A stretch of DNA of 64,000 bases from NCBI RefSeq assembly GCF_001550155.1, contig NZ_LRUF01000026.1, positions 142,463 to 206,462 of the forward strand, given 5' to 3'. Under the pieces are notes generated by a model. The model searched no databases, had not been told where the DNA came from, and saw only the letters and a program-made list of their open reading frames with translations. The position numbers and the translations under genes are program-made. Below, one piece after another: positions 7,613 through 16,751 of this stretch; positions within the stretch are counted from its first letter, which is position 1; each line of letters begins with the position of its first letter. This stretch comes from Pseudoalteromonas arabiensis. Lineage in GTDB: Bacteria > Pseudomonadota > Gammaproteobacteria > Enterobacterales > Alteromonadaceae.

Positions 7613-10600
7613 TGATTGCTTGGTTTACAAAGAATCATGTTGCAGCAAACTTATTGCTGATCAGCATTTTATTAGCGGGGCTATTTAGCGTTTCGACACA
7701 AATCCCGCTTGAGGTATTTCCATCGTTTGAGTCTGATCGCATTAGTGTCAGTGTATCACTTCGTGGCTCGACGCCTGAGGATGTAGAAAAAGGGGTCTCT
7801 ATTCGCATTGAGGAAGCTGTTCAAGATCTTGAAGGGGTAAAGCGGATCACGAGTCGTTCATCAGAAGGCTCTTCATCAGTAAGTATTGAGGTCGAGACAG
7901 GGTATGATCCAAGGGAGCTATTGGCTGATATTAAAAGTCGAGTAGATGCGATTAACACCTTTCCGGTTGATGCGGAAAAGCCGATAGTTTCGCTTGCCGA
8001 ATGGAAGCGCGAAGTTATCGCAGTATCTGTTTCAAGTATTTATGGTGAAAAAGAAACACTTGAATACGCAGAAACTGTACGTGATGAGCTTTTGCGTTTG
8101 CCAAGTGTAACTCAAGTTGAGTTAAGCGGAGTTCGTAATTACGAAATCGCCATAGAGGTGAGTCAAGATACTTTGCGACAATATGATTTGAGTTTAGCGG
8201 ATATTTCTTCAGCTATTAAAAACTCAAGCACAGACGTTTCTGCTGGTAATTTAAAAACAGAGGGGGGGGATGTACTTATTCGCTCTAAAGGGCAAGCATA
8301 TCGTAAGGATGAGTTTGCTAATATAGTGGTTAAGAACCAAGCCGATGGCACTATTATCCGTTTAGGTGATATTGCCCGTATTAGTGATGATTTTGAAGAA
8401 ACGCCAGTGCGTACTCGTTTCAATGGTAAACAGGCTGCTTTTATTGATGTGTATCGTATTGGCCCGCAAAGTGCGATTGAAGTTGCAGATGCGGTAAAAA
8501 ATTATATTACTGAGCATCAAAGCCAACTACCGGAAGGGTTTGAGTTAAGTTATTGGGATGATGACTCAGAAGTTGTAAAAAGCCGCATAGCAACGCTTAC
8601 TAGTAACGCAATTCAGGGCGGAATTTTAGTCCTTGCGCTACTTACCTTATTTTTGCGTCCTGCCATTGCATTTTGGGTATTTATTGGCATACCTGTATCG
8701 TTTATGGGCGCATTTTTGATAATGCCTATCTTTGGTATAACACTCAATGTAATCAGCTTATTTGGTTTTATTTTAGTGCTCGGTATTGTTGTAGATGATG
8801 CCATTGTTACTGGTGAAAACGTTTATACACACTTAAAAACGGCAGAAAGTGGTGAGCAAGCCGCTATTCGTGGAACGCAAGAAGTGGCAACCCCAGTAAC
8901 ATTTGGTGTACTCACGACAGTTGCGGCATTTTTACCTCTTGCTTTTATTGAAGGTGCCCGGGGCGCTATTTTTGCACAAATTCCTGTCGTGGTTATTCCG
9001 GTTTTACTGTTTTCTTTGATTGAGTCTAAGTTTGTATTACCAGCTCACTTAAAATACTTAAAGTTACGTCATGAAAAGGGCGAACCATCGAAATTAGAGC
9101 GTCTTCAACAGCGCTTTGCTGATGGCTTTGAACACGCAATAATGAAGTATTACCAACCACTACTGAATCTAGCCTTGAAGAATAAAATGGCTACGGTTAG
9201 TTTATTTGTCGGTATTTTTGTAATTATTGTTACTTTGATAACAAGTGGTTGGACTAAATTTACGTTTTTCCCGCGTATTCCAAGTGAAACTGTGCGTGCA
9301 TCCGTTACTTTTCCTGCCGGAACACCGTTTGAAGTGACCAATAAATACGTCATTAAAATGTCAGACAAGGCAAAAGAATTACAAGATAAATACCGTGATG
9401 AAGACGGCCAAAGTGTGATTCTAAATATTTTGGCAACCACAGGTGGTCGAGGTGGTTCGTCAAATACGGGGAGTGTTAGATTTGAGATCATGCCAGCTGA
9501 AAAGCGTGAATCAGATATTGGCTCCCGAGAGCTTGCCAGCGAATGGCGTGAGCTTATCGGTATTATTCCTGGCGCTGAAAGTGTCACTTTCCGTGCTGAG
9601 TTTGGCCGAACATCGAGCCCGATTGATGTACAGCTAAGCGGCAGCTCAATTGAAATGCTTGAAGCAGTAGCTGAAAAAGTGAAAGAACGGTTATCGACCT
9701 ATCCAACTGTATACGAAATTGCTGATAGCATGTCAGATGGTAAAGAAGAGCTGCAAATTGAGCTGACAGAACAAGGTTTAGCGCTTGGTTTAAACCGTGT
9801 TGATGTATCGCAGCAAGTGCGTAACTCGTTCTTTGGTGCGCAGGTGCAGCGCATTCAACGTGGGCGCGACGATGTGCGGGTAATGGTGCGTTTACCGATT
9901 GAAGAGCGCCGCTCGGTTGCAGATTTAAAAGACATTCTTATTAAAACACCTGCTGGTGGTACTGTGCCGCTTTCGCACGTGGCGACTTTAGTGCCGGGGC
10001 AAAGCCCATCGTCTATTTATCGTATTGATCGCTATCGCACACTGAATGTAACGGCCGATGTTGAAAAATCAAATACTAACATGACGGTACTGCAAGCAGA
10101 CTTAAAAGCCTACTTAGATGAGCTCATGGTGCAATACCCAGGTGTTGATTACACACTCGAAGGTGAAGCCAAAGAGCAGCGTGAATCATTTGGTTCACTG
10201 GCCTGGGGCCTCGTGTTTGTATTCTTTATTATTTATGCGCTATTAGCGATACCGTTTAAATCCTATATGCAGCCATTAATAGTGATGAGTGTTATACCAT
10301 TTGGCATGATAGGTGCGGTAATGGGTCACTGGATAATGGGTATGGAGTTAACCATTATGAGCTTACTTGGCATGTTAGCCCTGATAGGCGTGGTAGTGAA
10401 TGACTCACTGGTGCTGGTTGATTTCATTAATAAAAAGCGTGAAGAAGGCGGTGATTTACTCGAAACTGTGAAAATGGCAGGTGCAGCACGTTTTCGCCCC
10501 GTTATGCTAACCAGTTTAACCACCTTTATTGGTTTAATGCCGCTGTTATTTGAAAAAGCAACGCAAGCACAATTCCTTATTCCGATGGCAGTAAGCCTTG

Positions 10601-10692
10601 GCTTTGGAATCATCTTCGCAACCCTTATCACCTTGCTTTTAGTGCCAGTTAATTACCTATTAATGGAGCGCTTTCAGGGATGGTTTAAATAA
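7612..10692 (+). CDS. RND efflux permease subunit (AcrB-like)
   Basis: A 1026-residue inner-membrane proton antiporter of normal family length, with 12 predicted membrane segments. TM1 lies at the extreme N-terminus, followed by a large periplasmic loop, TM2-6 at about 335-490, TM7 near 525, a second periplasmic loop, and TM8-12 at about 860-1020. The proton-relay aspartate pair is present in GIVVDDAIV (D395, D396). The TM10 region carries GVVVNDSLVLVDF. It drives export through the adaptor and channel encoded upstream. No local regulator gene is adjacent. The drug or metabolite specificity is unknown. Confidence 0.94.
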   Translation: MIAWFTKNHVAANLLLISILLAGLFSVSTQIPLEVFPSFESDRISVSVSLRGSTPEDVEKGVSIRIEEAVQDLEGVKRITSRSSEGSSSVSIEVETGYDPRELLADIKSRVDAINTFPVDAEKPIVSLAEWKREVIAVSVSSIYGEKETLEYAETVRDELLRLPSVTQVELSGVRNYEIAIEVSQDTLRQYDLSLADISSAIKNSSTDVSAGNLKTEGGDVLIRSKGQAYRKDEFANIVVKNQADGTIIRLGDIARISDDFEETPVRTRFNGKQAAFIDVYRIGPQSAIEVADAVKNYITEHQSQLPEGFELSYWDDDSEVVKSRIATLTSNAIQGGILVLALLTLFLRPAIAFWVFIGIPVSFMGAFLIMPIFGITLNVISLFGFILVLGIVVDDAIVTGENVYTHLKTAESGEQAAIRGTQEVATPVTFGVLTTVAAFLPLAFIEGARGAIFAQIPVVVIPVLLFSLIESKFVLPAHLKYLKLRHEKGEPSKLERLQQRFADGFEHAIMKYYQPLLNLALKNKMATVSLFVGIFVIIVTLITSGWTKFTFFPRIPSETVRASVTFPAGTPFEVTNKYVIKMSDKAKELQDKYRDEDGQSVILNILATTGGRGGSSNTGSVRFEIMPAEKRESDIGSRELASEWRELIGIIPGAESVTFRAEFGRTSSPIDVQLSGSSIEMLEAVAEKVKERLSTYPTVYEIADSMSDGKEELQIELTEQGLALGLNRVDVSQQVRNSFFGAQVQRIQRGRDDVRVMVRLPIEERRSVADLKDILIKTPAGGTVPLSHVATLVPGQSPSSIYRIDRYRTLNVTADVEKSNTNMTVLQADLKAYLDELMVQYPGVDYTLEGEAKEQRESFGSLAWGLVFVFFIIYALLAIPFKSYMQPLIVMSVIPFGMIGAVMGHWIMGMELTIMSLLGMLALIGVVVNDSLVLVDFINKKREEGGDLLETVKMAGAARFRPVMLTSLTTFIGLMPLLFEKATQAQFLIPMAVSLGFGIIFATLITLLLVPVNYLLMERFQGWFK

Positions 10693-10746
10693 GGCGTGAA
10701 GATAAAAATTGGCGCTTGGTTGAGACTAGGTGCTAGGAGCTAGGAC

Positions 10747-10798
10747 GCGGGATAAATCTGCTGCTACGGGTAACGATGTGGTGGCGGATTTATCCCAC
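10747..10798. repeat. Inverted repeat (REP-like hairpin)
   Basis: Arms GCGGGATAAATC and GATTTATCCCACG flank a loop of about 26 nt. It lies 55 nt after the RND permease stop. It lacks a T-run, so a REP-like element or mRNA 3'-end stabiliser is more likely than an intrinsic terminator. Confidence 0.6.
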
Positions 10799-10892
10799 GT
10801 TTTAACGCCGAAAAATATAAGAGTTATTAGATATCAGTCGCCAGAAGTTAAATTAGATTGTGTCTACACATCGTTAAAGTGAAATGCTCACC

Positions 10893-10920
10893 CGTAGGCG
10901 TGAAATTTATTTCGCGCGAA
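10893..10920 (+). repeat. Dispersed palindromic repeat, copy B
   Basis: CGTAGGCGTGAAATT core followed by TATTTCGCGCGAA. The GAAAT/ATTTC pair forms a small palindrome. It shares 27 of 28 bases with copy C at 27425-27452. Confidence 0.75.
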
Positions 10921-10986
10921 TAAGTCAGTTATTGTAAAAGCGAAAAACTACAGAGAAGATTTCGATATCTGATAGATAAAAAAGAA

Positions 10987-11177
10987 AAGGTGTTCCCCAA
11001 GTATGCGGTGCCCGGTGTCAGTCCTGAAACCTTGAGGTTTCAGGGCGGGAATCTGCGGTTTACCGTAGGCTTCTCGGTACATGCCGAGCTTGCACAATAG
11101 TAGACGAACAGAAACCCTAACATAAAATTTATCGGCTCAGGGACTTAACCAAGCTCCTGCACCCTAGGGAACACCTT
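10987..11177 (-). ncRNA. ssrS: 6S RNA
   Basis: Read on the minus strand, the segment is a long imperfect hairpin whose ends GGTGTTCCC and GGGAACACC pair. It carries the conserved 6S elements TCCCTGAGCCGATA on the 5' side and CGGCATGTACCGAGAAGCC in the apical arm, which closely match the equivalent parts of E. coli ssrS. The central bubble expected of a promoter mimic lies between them. 6S RNA sequesters sigma70 RNA polymerase in stationary phase. Position agrees: in enterobacteria ssrS lies beside the divergent ygfB-pepP-ubiH-ubiI operon, as here. The usual downstream fau and intervening zapA are absent. Exact ends are estimated from the closing stem. Confidence 0.9.
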
Positions 11178-11178
11178 T

Positions 11179-11207
11179 AGTATATAAGACAAGTTTCGAT
11201 CCTTAAA
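11179..11207 (-). promoter_or_regulatory. Candidate sigma70 promoter of 6S RNA
   Basis: On the minus strand TTTAAG (11207-11202) and TATACT (11184-11179) are separated by 17 nt. Transcription would begin about 7 nt later, at the foot of the 6S closing stem. Confidence 0.55.
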
Positions 11208-11367
11208 CCATAGAAGTAAAAAAAGCGGATCGTTCGGGTAGTTTTTCCCCACCTTTAACTGCTTATTTACTTTTCAGATTGCTTTTTGACCTCAATCATA
11301 CAATTAATTGGAGTTGCGATTTATCGAGTGGTAGCATGGCGTTACTTAGCCGAACAAAGAAAAAGTT

Positions 11368-11931
11368 ATGAGCACGTTACCTGATTACCAACAAGCCCAA
11401 TTGTTATTAGAAAAAAATGAAATTTTTGTCGCACCAGCCGAAGCCCATGGTGTGATCAGTGGTTTATTAGCCTGTGGCATCAATATTGAAGCCGACGAAT
11501 ACTTAGGTTTATTAAGCGATGTATTCAACGATGGCTTAGCCTTCAATAAAGATTTAAAAGCATTTTTTGCTGATGTGTATTCTCAGGTTGTTGCCAGCTT
11601 TAGCGATGAAGAATTTCAATTTGACCTATTCTTACCAAGCGACGACGAAACACTGATCGATTTAGCCAATGGCTTAGTATCTTGGGTATCGGGTTTTATG
11701 CTTGGTTTTGGTTTAAAACAAAAAGATTACGGCAAGTTATCAGCGGATGTGAAAGAAGTGATCAGCGACTTTAGTGAAATTACCCGCCTAGACACCCTAT
11801 TTGAAGAGACTGAAGAAGACAGCCAAGCTCTGCACGAAGTGATCGAGTATGTGCGTGTTTCTGCGCTGTTATGTTTTGCTGAGCTAGGTAAAGAGCCCGC
11901 AGACAAAAACCCTAAGAAGACCCTTCACTAA
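11368..11931 (+). CDS. ygfB: YgfB, UPF0149 family protein
   Basis: A 187-residue acidic cytoplasmic protein of the UPF0149/YecA-like family. The N-terminus has the typical EAHGVISGLLACG motif and the C-terminal half contains ANGLVSWVSGFMLGFGL. The family is helical, and YgfB proteins are reported to affect gene regulation in Pseudomonas; the molecular role is otherwise poorly defined. It is the first gene of a ygfB-pepP-ubiH-ubiI operon, the same order as in E. coli. The next gene starts 20 nt after its stop with an AGAGG ribosome site. Confidence 0.92.
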   Translation: MSTLPDYQQAQLLLEKNEIFVAPAEAHGVISGLLACGINIEADEYLGLLSDVFNDGLAFNKDLKAFFADVYSQVVASFSDEEFQFDLFLPSDDETLIDLANGLVSWVSGFMLGFGLKQKDYGKLSADVKEVISDFSEITRLDTLFEETEEDSQALHEVIEYVRVSALLCFAELGKEPADKNPKKTLH

Positions 11932-11951
11932 TCAAATCACAGAGGTTTAGT

Positions 11952-13277
11952 ATGTCGTCTATTGCAATCGATAAAGCTGAATTTAAAGCCCGTCGTGAGC
12001 GCTTGCTTGCGATGATGGATAAAAACAGCGTGGCTATTATTCCTGCGGCAGGAGAAGTAACACGTAGTCGTGATACTGAGTATGCATTTCGCCAAGACAG
12101 TGATTTTTTCTACCTAACAGGGTTTAACGAACCGGATGCGGTTTTAGTACTGTGTCCTTCGAGCAATACGCCAAGTACCCTAATTTGCCGTAACAAAGAC
12201 AAGCTGGCTGAAATATGGCATGGTCGCAGAATAGGCTTCGAAAAGGCTAAATCTGAGTACTTATTCGACGCAACTTGTCCACTTACTGAACTAGATGAAC
12301 AATTATTAGATTTGGTGAACGGCCAGCAGATTTTATTTTATGCACAAGGCACTTATGCAAACTTTGATGCAAAGGTTTGGGATATATTAAGCACACTTCG
12401 CGGCGCACCTAAAAAAGGTTACAAAGCTCCGCATACCATCAAAGATATTCGCGGTTTAGTGCACGAAATGCGTTTGTTTAAATCTGACGCAGAATTAAAC
12501 ATTATGCGCGCAGCGTGCGAAATTAGTGCACAAGGTCATATTCGCGCTATGCAATTTGCCAAACCTGGCGCAACTGAATACCAATTAGAAGCAGAGCTTC
12601 ATCATCATTACGCAATGAATGGTGCTCGTCATCCTGCTTATGGCACGATTGTCGGCAGTGGCGACAACGCCAATATTTTGCACTACACACAAAATGACGC
12701 TGAGCTAAAAGATGGTGATTTAGTGTTAATCGATTCTGGCTGTGAACTTGAAGGTTATGCGGCAGATATCACACGCACTTTCCCAATCAATGGCAAATTT
12801 AGCGATCCACAAGCGGCGCTTTACAATATTGTATTAGCAGCTCAAGAGGCGGCATTTAGCCAAGTAAAACCGGGTGGTAGCTTATCTAAAGCGAATGAAT
12901 TGGCTTCGACGGTACTGACGCAAGGGCTCATTGATTTAGGCATTCTAACGGGCGAGCTTGATGAGCTAATGGCAAACCAAGCGTGCAAAGCGTTTTACAT
13001 GCATGGCCTTGGCCACTGGTTAGGGTTAGATGTTCACGATGTTGGCGAATATAAGCTTGATGAAAAAGAGCGTGTATTTGAGCCAGGCATGGTGCTCACT
13101 ATCGAGCCGGGTTTATATATTAGCGAAGATGCAAAAGCACCGGAGCAATATAAAGGCATTGGTATTCGTATTGAAGATAACTTACTTGTCACTCAAGATG
13201 GCCATGAAAATCTGACCATTTCGGTTCCTAAAACCATTCGTGACATTGAAGCAGTGATGCAAGCAAATAAAGGCTAG
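11952..13277 (+). CDS. pepP: Xaa-Pro aminopeptidase PepP
   Basis: A 441-residue M24-family metallopeptidase that removes N-terminal residues preceding proline. It has the N-terminal AMP-N creatinase-like domain (about 1-170) followed by a pita-bread catalytic domain. The metal ligands are visible in order: Asp in LIDSGCELEGYAADITRTFP (two Asp), His in HGLGHWLGLDVHD, Glu in IEPGLYI and Glu in GIRIEDNLLV. Length equals the E. coli enzyme. It lies between ygfB and ubiH, with 8 nt to the latter. Confidence 0.96.
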   Translation: MSSIAIDKAEFKARRERLLAMMDKNSVAIIPAAGEVTRSRDTEYAFRQDSDFFYLTGFNEPDAVLVLCPSSNTPSTLICRNKDKLAEIWHGRRIGFEKAKSEYLFDATCPLTELDEQLLDLVNGQQILFYAQGTYANFDAKVWDILSTLRGAPKKGYKAPHTIKDIRGLVHEMRLFKSDAELNIMRAACEISAQGHIRAMQFAKPGATEYQLEAELHHHYAMNGARHPAYGTIVGSGDNANILHYTQNDAELKDGDLVLIDSGCELEGYAADITRTFPINGKFSDPQAALYNIVLAAQEAAFSQVKPGGSLSKANELASTVLTQGLIDLGILTGELDELMANQACKAFYMHGLGHWLGLDVHDVGEYKLDEKERVFEPGMVLTIEPGLYISEDAKAPEQYKGIGIRIEDNLLVTQDGHENLTISVPKTIRDIEAVMQANKG

Positions 13278-13285
13278 GAGCAAGC

Positions 13286-14467
13286 GTGGCAAAGCAGTTT
13301 GATGTTGTCATTATCGGCGGTGGAATGGCGGGTGCAAGTTGTGCACTGGGCCTAAAACAGAGCAATAAGCAGTTATCAATCGCTGTAATTGAAGCAAATG
13401 AAGTAAGCGCAGACTATCACCCAAGCTTTGATGATAGAAGCATTGCGCTGGCTCAGCAGTCGGTGCAGTACTTAAAATCAATCAATGCCTTTGATTGCCA
13501 AGCGCCATTTGCGGCAGCGATTGAAAAAGTAACCGTATCTGATCGTGGTCATTTTGGTAAAACACATATTGATTGCCAAGAATACGGCCATGATGCCCTT
13601 GGCTATGTGGTTGAAGTGAATCCATTTGGGCGTAGTCTTCATCAGCAACTCATAGGTACTGACGTCAGTTTATTTTGCCCTGATACAGTCGCCAAACTTG
13701 AATACCAAAGCGACTGTGTCAACATCACGCTAAGCTCCGATGAGCAGTTAAGCGCAAAGCTTGTGGTGATTGCCGATGGCGCTCATTCGCAAAGCCGTAA
13801 GCTGGCTAATATTGAGTTTAATACTCGCGCGTATCAGCAAGCGGCGATTATTGCCAACATCGAGGTGGCTGGTGGTCATCATCATCATGCCTTTGAGCGT
13901 TTTACTGAGCACGGCCCAATGGCCCTGTTGCCAATGAGTAATAACCGATACTCGTTGGTGTGGTGCATGGAGCCTGAGCAAATTGAGCACACTATGGCGC
14001 TTGAAGACGATGCCTTTTTAGCTGCGTTACAAAAAGCATTTGGTTACTGCGGCGGTTCATTTAGCAAAGTGGGTATGCGTGCAAGCTACCCGCTTGTGTA
14101 CGGTAAAGCAGAATCACTGAGCAGCCACCGCACAGTATTAATTGGTAATGCAGGCCACGCTATTCACCCAATTGCCGGGCAGGGCTTTAATTTAGGCCTG
14201 CGTGATGTGCAATTATTGTGTGATATGGCTAATAGAAGCGACCTTGGTGATTACGCCTTTACCCGTTATTACAGTCAAACTCGCAGTAAAGATATTACTA
14301 CCGTGATGACACTCACAGACAGCCTAGTGCGTTTGTTCTCAAACTCATCACGATTGCTCGCGCTTGGTCGCAGCATTGGCCTTTTCTCAATGGATTTATT
14401 CTCCTCGTTAAAAACCCCGCTGGCAAAACAGCTTATGGGTCAGGTTAAGCAAGGTAAACGGATATGA
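13286..14467 (+). CDS. ubiH: Ubiquinone biosynthesis FAD hydroxylase UbiH
   Basis: A 393-residue class A flavin monooxygenase for a ring hydroxylation of ubiquinone synthesis (C1 position in E. coli). The N-terminal FAD dinucleotide motif is IIGGGMAGA. The central DG motif is VVIADGAHSQSRK. The third FAD motif is IGNAGHAIHPIAGQGFNLG, where GNA instead of GDA is typical of UbiH rather than UbiI or UbiF. The start is GTG at 13286, preceded by AGGAG 5 nt upstream. Its stop overlaps the next start by 4 nt (ATGA), implying coupled translation. Confidence 0.93.
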   Translation: MAKQFDVVIIGGGMAGASCALGLKQSNKQLSIAVIEANEVSADYHPSFDDRSIALAQQSVQYLKSINAFDCQAPFAAAIEKVTVSDRGHFGKTHIDCQEYGHDALGYVVEVNPFGRSLHQQLIGTDVSLFCPDTVAKLEYQSDCVNITLSSDEQLSAKLVVIADGAHSQSRKLANIEFNTRAYQQAAIIANIEVAGGHHHHAFERFTEHGPMALLPMSNNRYSLVWCMEPEQIEHTMALEDDAFLAALQKAFGYCGGSFSKVGMRASYPLVYGKAESLSSHRTVLIGNAGHAIHPIAGQGFNLGLRDVQLLCDMANRSDLGDYAFTRYYSQTRSKDITTVMTLTDSLVRLFSNSSRLLALGRSIGLFSMDLFSSLKTPLAKQLMGQVKQGKRI

Positions 14468-15630
14468 AACAAGCACAAGTTTGTATTGTCGGTGGTGGCT
14501 GTGTTGGCCTTACGCTAGCACTAGGTTTAGCAAAAGCAGATATCAGCGTTGTGGTGATTGACGCGAGTAAAAATCAAACCTTACCGGGTGATGATTACGC
14601 ACTTCGCGTGAGCGCGTTAAGCCTAGCTAGTCAGGGCTTACTCGAGTCTTTAAATGTTTGGCCAGAGATCATTAAACACCGTGCTACACCGTATACGTCG
14701 ATGGATGTACGTGATCAAGACAGCTTTGGTAAAATTCATTTTGATCATAACGATCTCGACTTACCACAGCTAGGTCATATCGTTGAAAACGACATTATTC
14801 GCTATGCTTTAATTAGCGAACTTGAAAAGCAAAGTAATGCCACTTTACTGTTCGAAACCCGTTATCAGCAAATTCATCAAACTGACTCTGATGTGTTTAT
14901 TACCCTTGAAAGTGGCGAGCCTGTGATTGCTAAATTATTAGTGGCGGCTGATGGTGCTAACTCGGCTATTCGCAAGCAGTTCAACATGCCAATTACCTTT
15001 AAAGATTATGACCATCACGCCATTGTCGCCACGGTGAAAACTGCTGATGAGCATAACAACACGGCACGCCAAGTGTTTTTGCCAACAGGGCCGCTGGCGT
15101 TCTTACCCTTGCCAGATAAACACACTCACTCAATTGTCTGGTCAACAAGCCCAGAGCATTGCGACACACTTTTAGCGCTTGATGATAGCAACTTTAATAA
15201 AGCGGTTATGGCAGCCCTCGATGGCCAATGCGGTTTATGTGAAGTGCAAAGTGAGCGCATAGCGTTTCCGCTTAAGATGCGTTATGCCCAGCAGTGGGTG
15301 TCGGGCAACGTGGTATTAATGGGCGATGCAGCACATACCATTCACCCATTAGCTGGTTTAGGTATGAACCTTGGCCTAAAAGACGCCGCTTATTTAATTA
15401 CCCTTTTAAGTAATGAGCAAGGCGAGTTTGCAAGTGCACGCACGCTGCGTGATTATGAACGTACTCGTAAGCTTGATGCACAAAAGCACATTGCTATGAT
15501 GCAAGGCTTAAAAGAGCTATTTGCAGGGGCTAACCCACTGAAAAAACTCGTCCGTGGCGTTGGTTTAAGCCTTGTAGACAACCTTGGGCCAATTAAGCAC
15601 TTATTTGCCAAAGAGGCCATTGGCAAATAA
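14464..15630 (+). CDS. ubiI: Ubiquinone biosynthesis FAD hydroxylase UbiI (VisC)
   Basis: A 388-residue paralogue of UbiH. FAD motifs are CIVGGGCVGLTLALGLA at the start, LLVAADGANSAIRKQF in the middle, and LMGDAAHTIHPLAGLGMNLG near residue 285. The GDAAHTIHPLAG form matches UbiI/VisC, which hydroxylates ring carbon 5 in E. coli. The gene order ubiH-ubiI supports this over UbiF. The stop abuts the end of the convergent AraC gene with no space for a terminator. Confidence 0.9.
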   Translation: MKQAQVCIVGGGCVGLTLALGLAKADISVVVIDASKNQTLPGDDYALRVSALSLASQGLLESLNVWPEIIKHRATPYTSMDVRDQDSFGKIHFDHNDLDLPQLGHIVENDIIRYALISELEKQSNATLLFETRYQQIHQTDSDVFITLESGEPVIAKLLVAADGANSAIRKQFNMPITFKDYDHHAIVATVKTADEHNNTARQVFLPTGPLAFLPLPDKHTHSIVWSTSPEHCDTLLALDDSNFNKAVMAALDGQCGLCEVQSERIAFPLKMRYAQQWVSGNVVLMGDAAHTIHPLAGLGMNLGLKDAAYLITLLSNEQGEFASARTLRDYERTRKLDAQKHIAMMQGLKELFAGANPLKKLVRGVGLSLVDNLGPIKHLFAKEAIGK

Positions 15631-16500
15631 CTATATTAGCGATTTTTGTTTCAAACGTTTTCTAAATTGGCTCGGTGTCGAGCCTTTTAATGTTAAAAAC
15701 CGTCGATTAAAGTTTGATGCGTTTTTAAATCCGCACTGATCGCTAATTGCTGTGATAGAACGATTAGTATTAATAAGTAACTTGCATGCCTTACCAATTC
15801 TAAGCTGATTAATAAACTCAGTGAGCGTTCGCTCCATTCGTTTTTTAAAAAAACGATGAAAATGATTTGTACTCATATGTGCCATTTTAGCGAGTTGATC
15901 TGCGTATAATGGCTCTGTGTAGTATTGGTAGATATACTCAATTACTTTATCAAACTTATCTTTGCTAGGATCTGTTCTGTCGGTATATCGAAACCCAGAG
16001 CTTGATAACGACAAGGCACTGTTATCTTGGCTCATAAGTCTTAGTAATTTTAATAGTCCTAAATATTGCTCAAACGGCTCACTGAGTTCAATTTCTTCAA
16101 AGTATGATTTAGCGTGTCGAGCACATGCTTTTGAAAATTTTAATCCTTGATAAGAGTCTAGGAGTAATCCTTCTAGGGAGTGTAGCTCAGGGTGGCTATC
16201 AATCAGTTGAAATAACCATTGCTTGGGGATTTGTGCAACATGAACAATTTGGTTGCTCTGATCCTGATTGGGTGTTGATTGCCATGTGTGGGGTAAATCA
16301 GGGCCGAGTAAAACTAAATCTAACTCGTCATAAGGCGCAATATAATCACCAATATGACATACACCTTGGCTATTCAGTGTTAAACAGACTTCAAATTCCG
16401 GATGGTAATGCCAATTAAATGGAATGTAATCAAGCTGATATTTACAGTATCGCCACGATGAGTTTGTATTGGGGATCACTTTTTCGCACATTGCACGCAT
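15631..16500 (-). CDS. AraC-family transcriptional regulator
   Basis: A 289-residue regulator. The N-terminal 1-150 is a cupin-like sensing domain (motif FNWHYHPEFEVCLTL). The C-terminal 100 residues form the two helix-turn-helix units of AraC, with DQLAKMAHMSTNHFHRFFKK and ITAISDQCGFKNASNFNRRF. It is transcribed divergently from the TonB-receptor/amino-sugar operon at 16752, with about 250 bp between them, so it is the likely local regulator. The inducer is not evident. Confidence 0.9.
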   Translation of the reverse strand: MRAMCEKVIPNTNSSWRYCKYQLDYIPFNWHYHPEFEVCLTLNSQGVCHIGDYIAPYDELDLVLLGPDLPHTWQSTPNQDQSNQIVHVAQIPKQWLFQLIDSHPELHSLEGLLLDSYQGLKFSKACARHAKSYFEEIELSEPFEQYLGLLKLLRLMSQDNSALSLSSSGFRYTDRTDPSKDKFDKVIEYIYQYYTEPLYADQLAKMAHMSTNHFHRFFKKRMERTLTEFINQLRIGKACKLLINTNRSITAISDQCGFKNASNFNRRFLTLKGSTPSQFRKRLKQKSLI

Positions 16501-16554
16501 TGAATCAGCCTATTATTATTTTTAATTTCCTTATTTGAGCAAATGTTAAGATTG

Positions 16555-16567
16555 ATAGTGATACTAT
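16555..16567. promoter_or_regulatory. Inverted repeat, possible operator
   Basis: ATAGT-GAT-ACTAT palindrome, 54 nt upstream of the AraC gene start, in the divergent promoter region shared with the TonB receptor. Binding by the AraC protein or another regulator is inference only. Confidence 0.35.
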
Positions 16568-16751
16568 TCTATTACCTTTTGGTATTAACCTACTCCAAGC
16601 TTATTCTTATTTATTATCATGGTTTAAATTTTCGTCATAAATAGGCATTAATTGATAGAAAAATACTAGAACAGGTAAGAATTGTACCTCTTAACGTAAG
16701 GTTAACGGGATAACCTAGTGCCGCTTTTATAACAATAAATAGGGACTAGGA

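Larger units (their letters stand above)
10693..10984. other. Repeat-rich intergenic region between RND operon and 6S RNA
   Basis: No gene. It contains iterated CTAGG motifs (near 10727-10745), an inverted repeat around GGATAAATC/GATTTATCC (10747-10798) and a dispersed repeat copy (10893-10920). The mixture looks like accumulated REP-like elements. Confidence 0.6.

Noticed and set aside
9150-9587. 145-codon antisense frame inside the RND permease gene
   Set aside because: It lies within a well-supported gene, has no ribosome site or known motif, and is typical of an overlapping shadow frame.
10693-11367. zapA or fau gene beside the 6S RNA
   Set aside because: No reading frame of suitable length or similarity exists between 10693 and 11367; the space is filled by repeats and the 6S RNA.
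15625-15640. Terminator between ubiI and the AraC gene
   Set aside because: The two stop codons are adjacent with no room for a hairpin and none is visible around them.
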